This document shows, in pieces, positions 63,096 through 64,000 of a stretch of DNA of 64,000 nucleotides (its first letter is position 1; every line of letters starts with the position of its first letter). The stretch comes from Okapia johnstoni (lineage: Eukaryota; Chordata; Mammalia; Artiodactyla; Giraffidae), in assembly GCA_024291935.2 (NCBI GenBank), contig CM044306.1, positions 24,635,501 through 24,699,500 on the forward strand, in the 5' to 3' direction. The translations under genes were made by a program, and so were the position numbers. The notes beneath the pieces are model-generated. The model was not told the DNA's origin. It made no database searches and worked only from the letters and a program-made list of their open reading frames with translations.

Positions 63096-64000
63096 AAGCC
63101 ATTCTCTTAAGGGTTTATGACCACAAAGCATTTCCTTCTATCACACACACCCTTCGGGCCCAAAGGAAACCACTTCTGCCACTTCTCAAGGCCGAGGAAT
63201 GGAAAAAATCTGAACACACATAAAGGTAAAAGTTAACATGTAGAAGACCTGATGCACTCCCTAACCAAAGGCCAGGGACATTCCTTTACTGTTTGGCCAC
63301 AAATAAGTCCACAGGCTCAGGCTGCTCTTTCCTCCTCTTGTCTTTCCTCTCTTCTGCTTCACTGCAAACCTACAAATAATCCCACTACGGACCAGGTAAG
63401 TGCCTTATTAGTGCCTCTGGGATACTAATAGGTGGAGGAGAAACAATCCTTCAGCCCAATCTATAAGCAAGAAATCACTCAATCTGTCTTAAATCATCTA
63501 ACAAATCATGCAGAGCTCTAGCCTCCTATGTTTTTTCTTACCAGTATCTTAGGGTACCTGGCCCTAAAAAAGGAACTGGCCACGTAAAGAACTCAGTCAT
63601 CCAAACCTACATACACTCTTCTTCCCACAGCATCACCGGTGTTTGTCCTTTTAATATTAGTTCTATAGTAAACACAACATAACTGCTCTTCAAATATGAC
63701 TGCTAATAGATTCCCAACTACTACACAGGCAGGCTTTCTGCTGATGTCCACTAAAAGTGACTAGGTTCTGGTGCTTGCTGTTCTACTAACTTCCCTGACT
63801 CTAAGGAGGTACAAACAAAACCAACAGTTTTGTACTCTTGCAGTTTGCTTTAGAGCAGTTCATGATAGGCCTGAGTTTGTCTGGGCATTGCCTTGCTCTA
63901 CATCGTCAGATTCTAGGCATACTTTTACTAGTTGGTTACCATCTTGCTACTGGATTTGACCAAGTTTCTGTGTTCCAAGATGCAATGCTAACATTTACAA

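Larger units (their letters stand above)
41217..64000 (-). other. FAM117A: FAM117A intron 1 (inner part, inferred)
   Basis: No CpG island and no exon-like sequence able to encode the missing FAM117A N-terminus is visible to the right of 41216. The stretch is therefore read as part of intron 1. It holds many repeats (listed). The regions 48000-48900, 50000-51480, 51600-53500, 57000-61440 and 63100-64000 show no feature I can support, apart from simple A-rich runs such as 58509-58524. Confidence 0.65.

Overview
This window is mammalian nuclear DNA from a ruminant (bovid: cattle, sheep or goat type). The evidence is the repeat content: several Bov-tA SINEs with tRNA-Glu-like heads, BovB (RTE) LINE 3' ends and CHR-type tRNA-derived SINEs, all bovid or cetartiodactyl lineages, on a background of older mammalian L2, MIR, L1, MER5A and MLT1 copies. 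I cannot tell which bovid it is from the sequence alone.

Only two protein-coding genes are visible, both on the minus strand and in tandem. SLC35B1, the ER nucleotide-sugar/adenine-nucleotide transporter also called UGTREL1 or AXER, is complete: nine coding exons between 14400 and 20886. The exons join, with consensus splice sites and consistent phases, into a 322-residue open frame. Its promoter sits in a CpG island at about 20640-21480, with CCAAT, CCACG/CCACA and TGACGTG elements at 21253-21294 that resemble unfolded-protein-response elements. About 2 kb to the right, FAM117A (C/EBP-induced protein) is present from its 3' UTR (poly(A) signal 23298-23303) through seven coding exons up to 41216. 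These encode the last 387 residues and the stop. Its first exon is not in the window, so 41217-64000 is most simply read as the inner part of a very long first intron. The SLC35B1-FAM117A order and orientation match the human 17q21.33 neighbourhood, where SPOP lies on the left and KAT7 beyond FAM117A.

Layout: 1 to about 14250 is intergenic and holds mostly old L2, MIR and L1 remnants plus CHR SINEs. 14250-21200 is SLC35B1, with a 5'-truncated RPL10 processed pseudogene and a Bov-tA in intron 5. 21300-23280 is intergenic. 23280-64000 is FAM117A. Its introns carry nearly all the young ruminant repeats, including a pair of oppositely oriented BovB ends, an L1 end split by two SINEs, a Bov-tA with two heads, an L2 split by a SINE, and a 47-bp alternating purine-pyrimidine tract.

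I found no operon-like, CRISPR, viral or otherwise undescribed system. The points most worth checking are the UPR-like promoter motif cluster of SLC35B1, its possible N-terminally extended start sites, a nested palindrome at 9157-9281, the BovB inverted pair, and a SINE insertion that appears to carry extra flanking DNA.
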